From PVC group bacterium (GTDB lineage Bacteria > Verrucomicrobiota > Kiritimatiellia > UBA8416 > PXDI01), in contig PXDI01000125.1 in NCBI GenBank assembly GCA_003565095.1, forward strand, positions 1 through 6,675: a stretch of 6,675 nt of DNA, read 5' to 3'. A program made the translations under genes and the position numbers. Below, piece by piece: positions 6,584 to 6,675 of this stretch; the stretch's first letter is position 1, and every line of letters starts with the position of its first letter. The notes under the pieces were generated by a model. The model was given only the letters and a program-made list of their open reading frames with translations. It had not been told where the DNA came from and did not search any database.

Positions 6584-6675
6584 TTTTCCCAGTTGGTGAT
6601 GTCGTCATCGGCGCGCTGTTCATCAGGGCCTTTTGACCATATGTCAAACCCGTGCGGATTATGCTGGCCCGGATA
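6580..6675 (-). CDS. gspG: GspG, major pseudopilin, C-terminal end only
   Basis: Only the last 31 codons and the TGA stop are in the window; the 5' part lies beyond base 6675. The residues read YPGQHNPHGFDIWSKGP, then DEQRADDDITNWEN. This matches the conserved GspG end (YPGxHNPxGFDxxSxGxD...DDIxNW), including the acidic loop that in GspG proteins binds calcium and stabilises the pseudopilus. The loop is shorter and less glycine-rich than the common EGGxGxDADIGNW version but keeps a run of three Asp. The gene ends in a TTGA overlap with the possible TTG start of gspI. Position before gspI and gspJ supports the call. Confidence 0.93.
   Translation of the reverse strand, partial: YPGQHNPHGFDIWSKGPDEQRADDDITNWEN

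Overview
All 6675 bases read as protein-coding on the minus strand, with no gene-free stretch over 300 bases. In transcription order (right to left) there are eight genes: the 3' end of gspG, then gspI, gspJ, gspK, gspL, gspM, a membrane-anchored MORN-repeat protein that I cannot match to a named family, and an S41 (CtpA-like) processing peptidase whose 3' end lies beyond base 1. Neighbours overlap by a few bases or are separated by about 10 to 40 bases, so this is most likely one operon. Its main promoter would lie beyond base 6675 and its terminator before base 1.

The first six genes are the pseudopilin and assembly-platform part of a type II secretion system (T2SS). GspG is the major pseudopilin. 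GspI, GspJ and GspK form the pseudopilus tip. GspL and GspM are inner-membrane proteins that link the pseudopilus assembly machinery to the cytoplasmic ATPase. GspL combines a PilM-like cytoplasmic domain with a PilN-like membrane and periplasmic part. The secretin, ATPase, GspF, GspC and prepilin peptidase are not in the window.

The unusual part is what follows gspM. The next gene encodes a single-pass membrane protein with a coiled coil, a Pro/Glu/Val-rich linker and a nine-unit MORN array predicted to be outside the cytoplasm. It is followed 10 bases later by an exported PDZ-containing S41 protease. Neither is a standard T2SS component, but both would act in the same compartment as the pseudopilus. 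They are candidate lineage-specific accessories to secretion.

The T2SS and exported periplasm-type proteins point to a Gram-negative (diderm) bacterium with moderate-to-high GC. A heptamer tandem repeat at the 5' end of gspK resembles short intergenic repeats that I associate with the PVC group (Verrucomicrobia, Kiritimatiellota, Lentisphaerae). This taxonomic suggestion is low-confidence inference.
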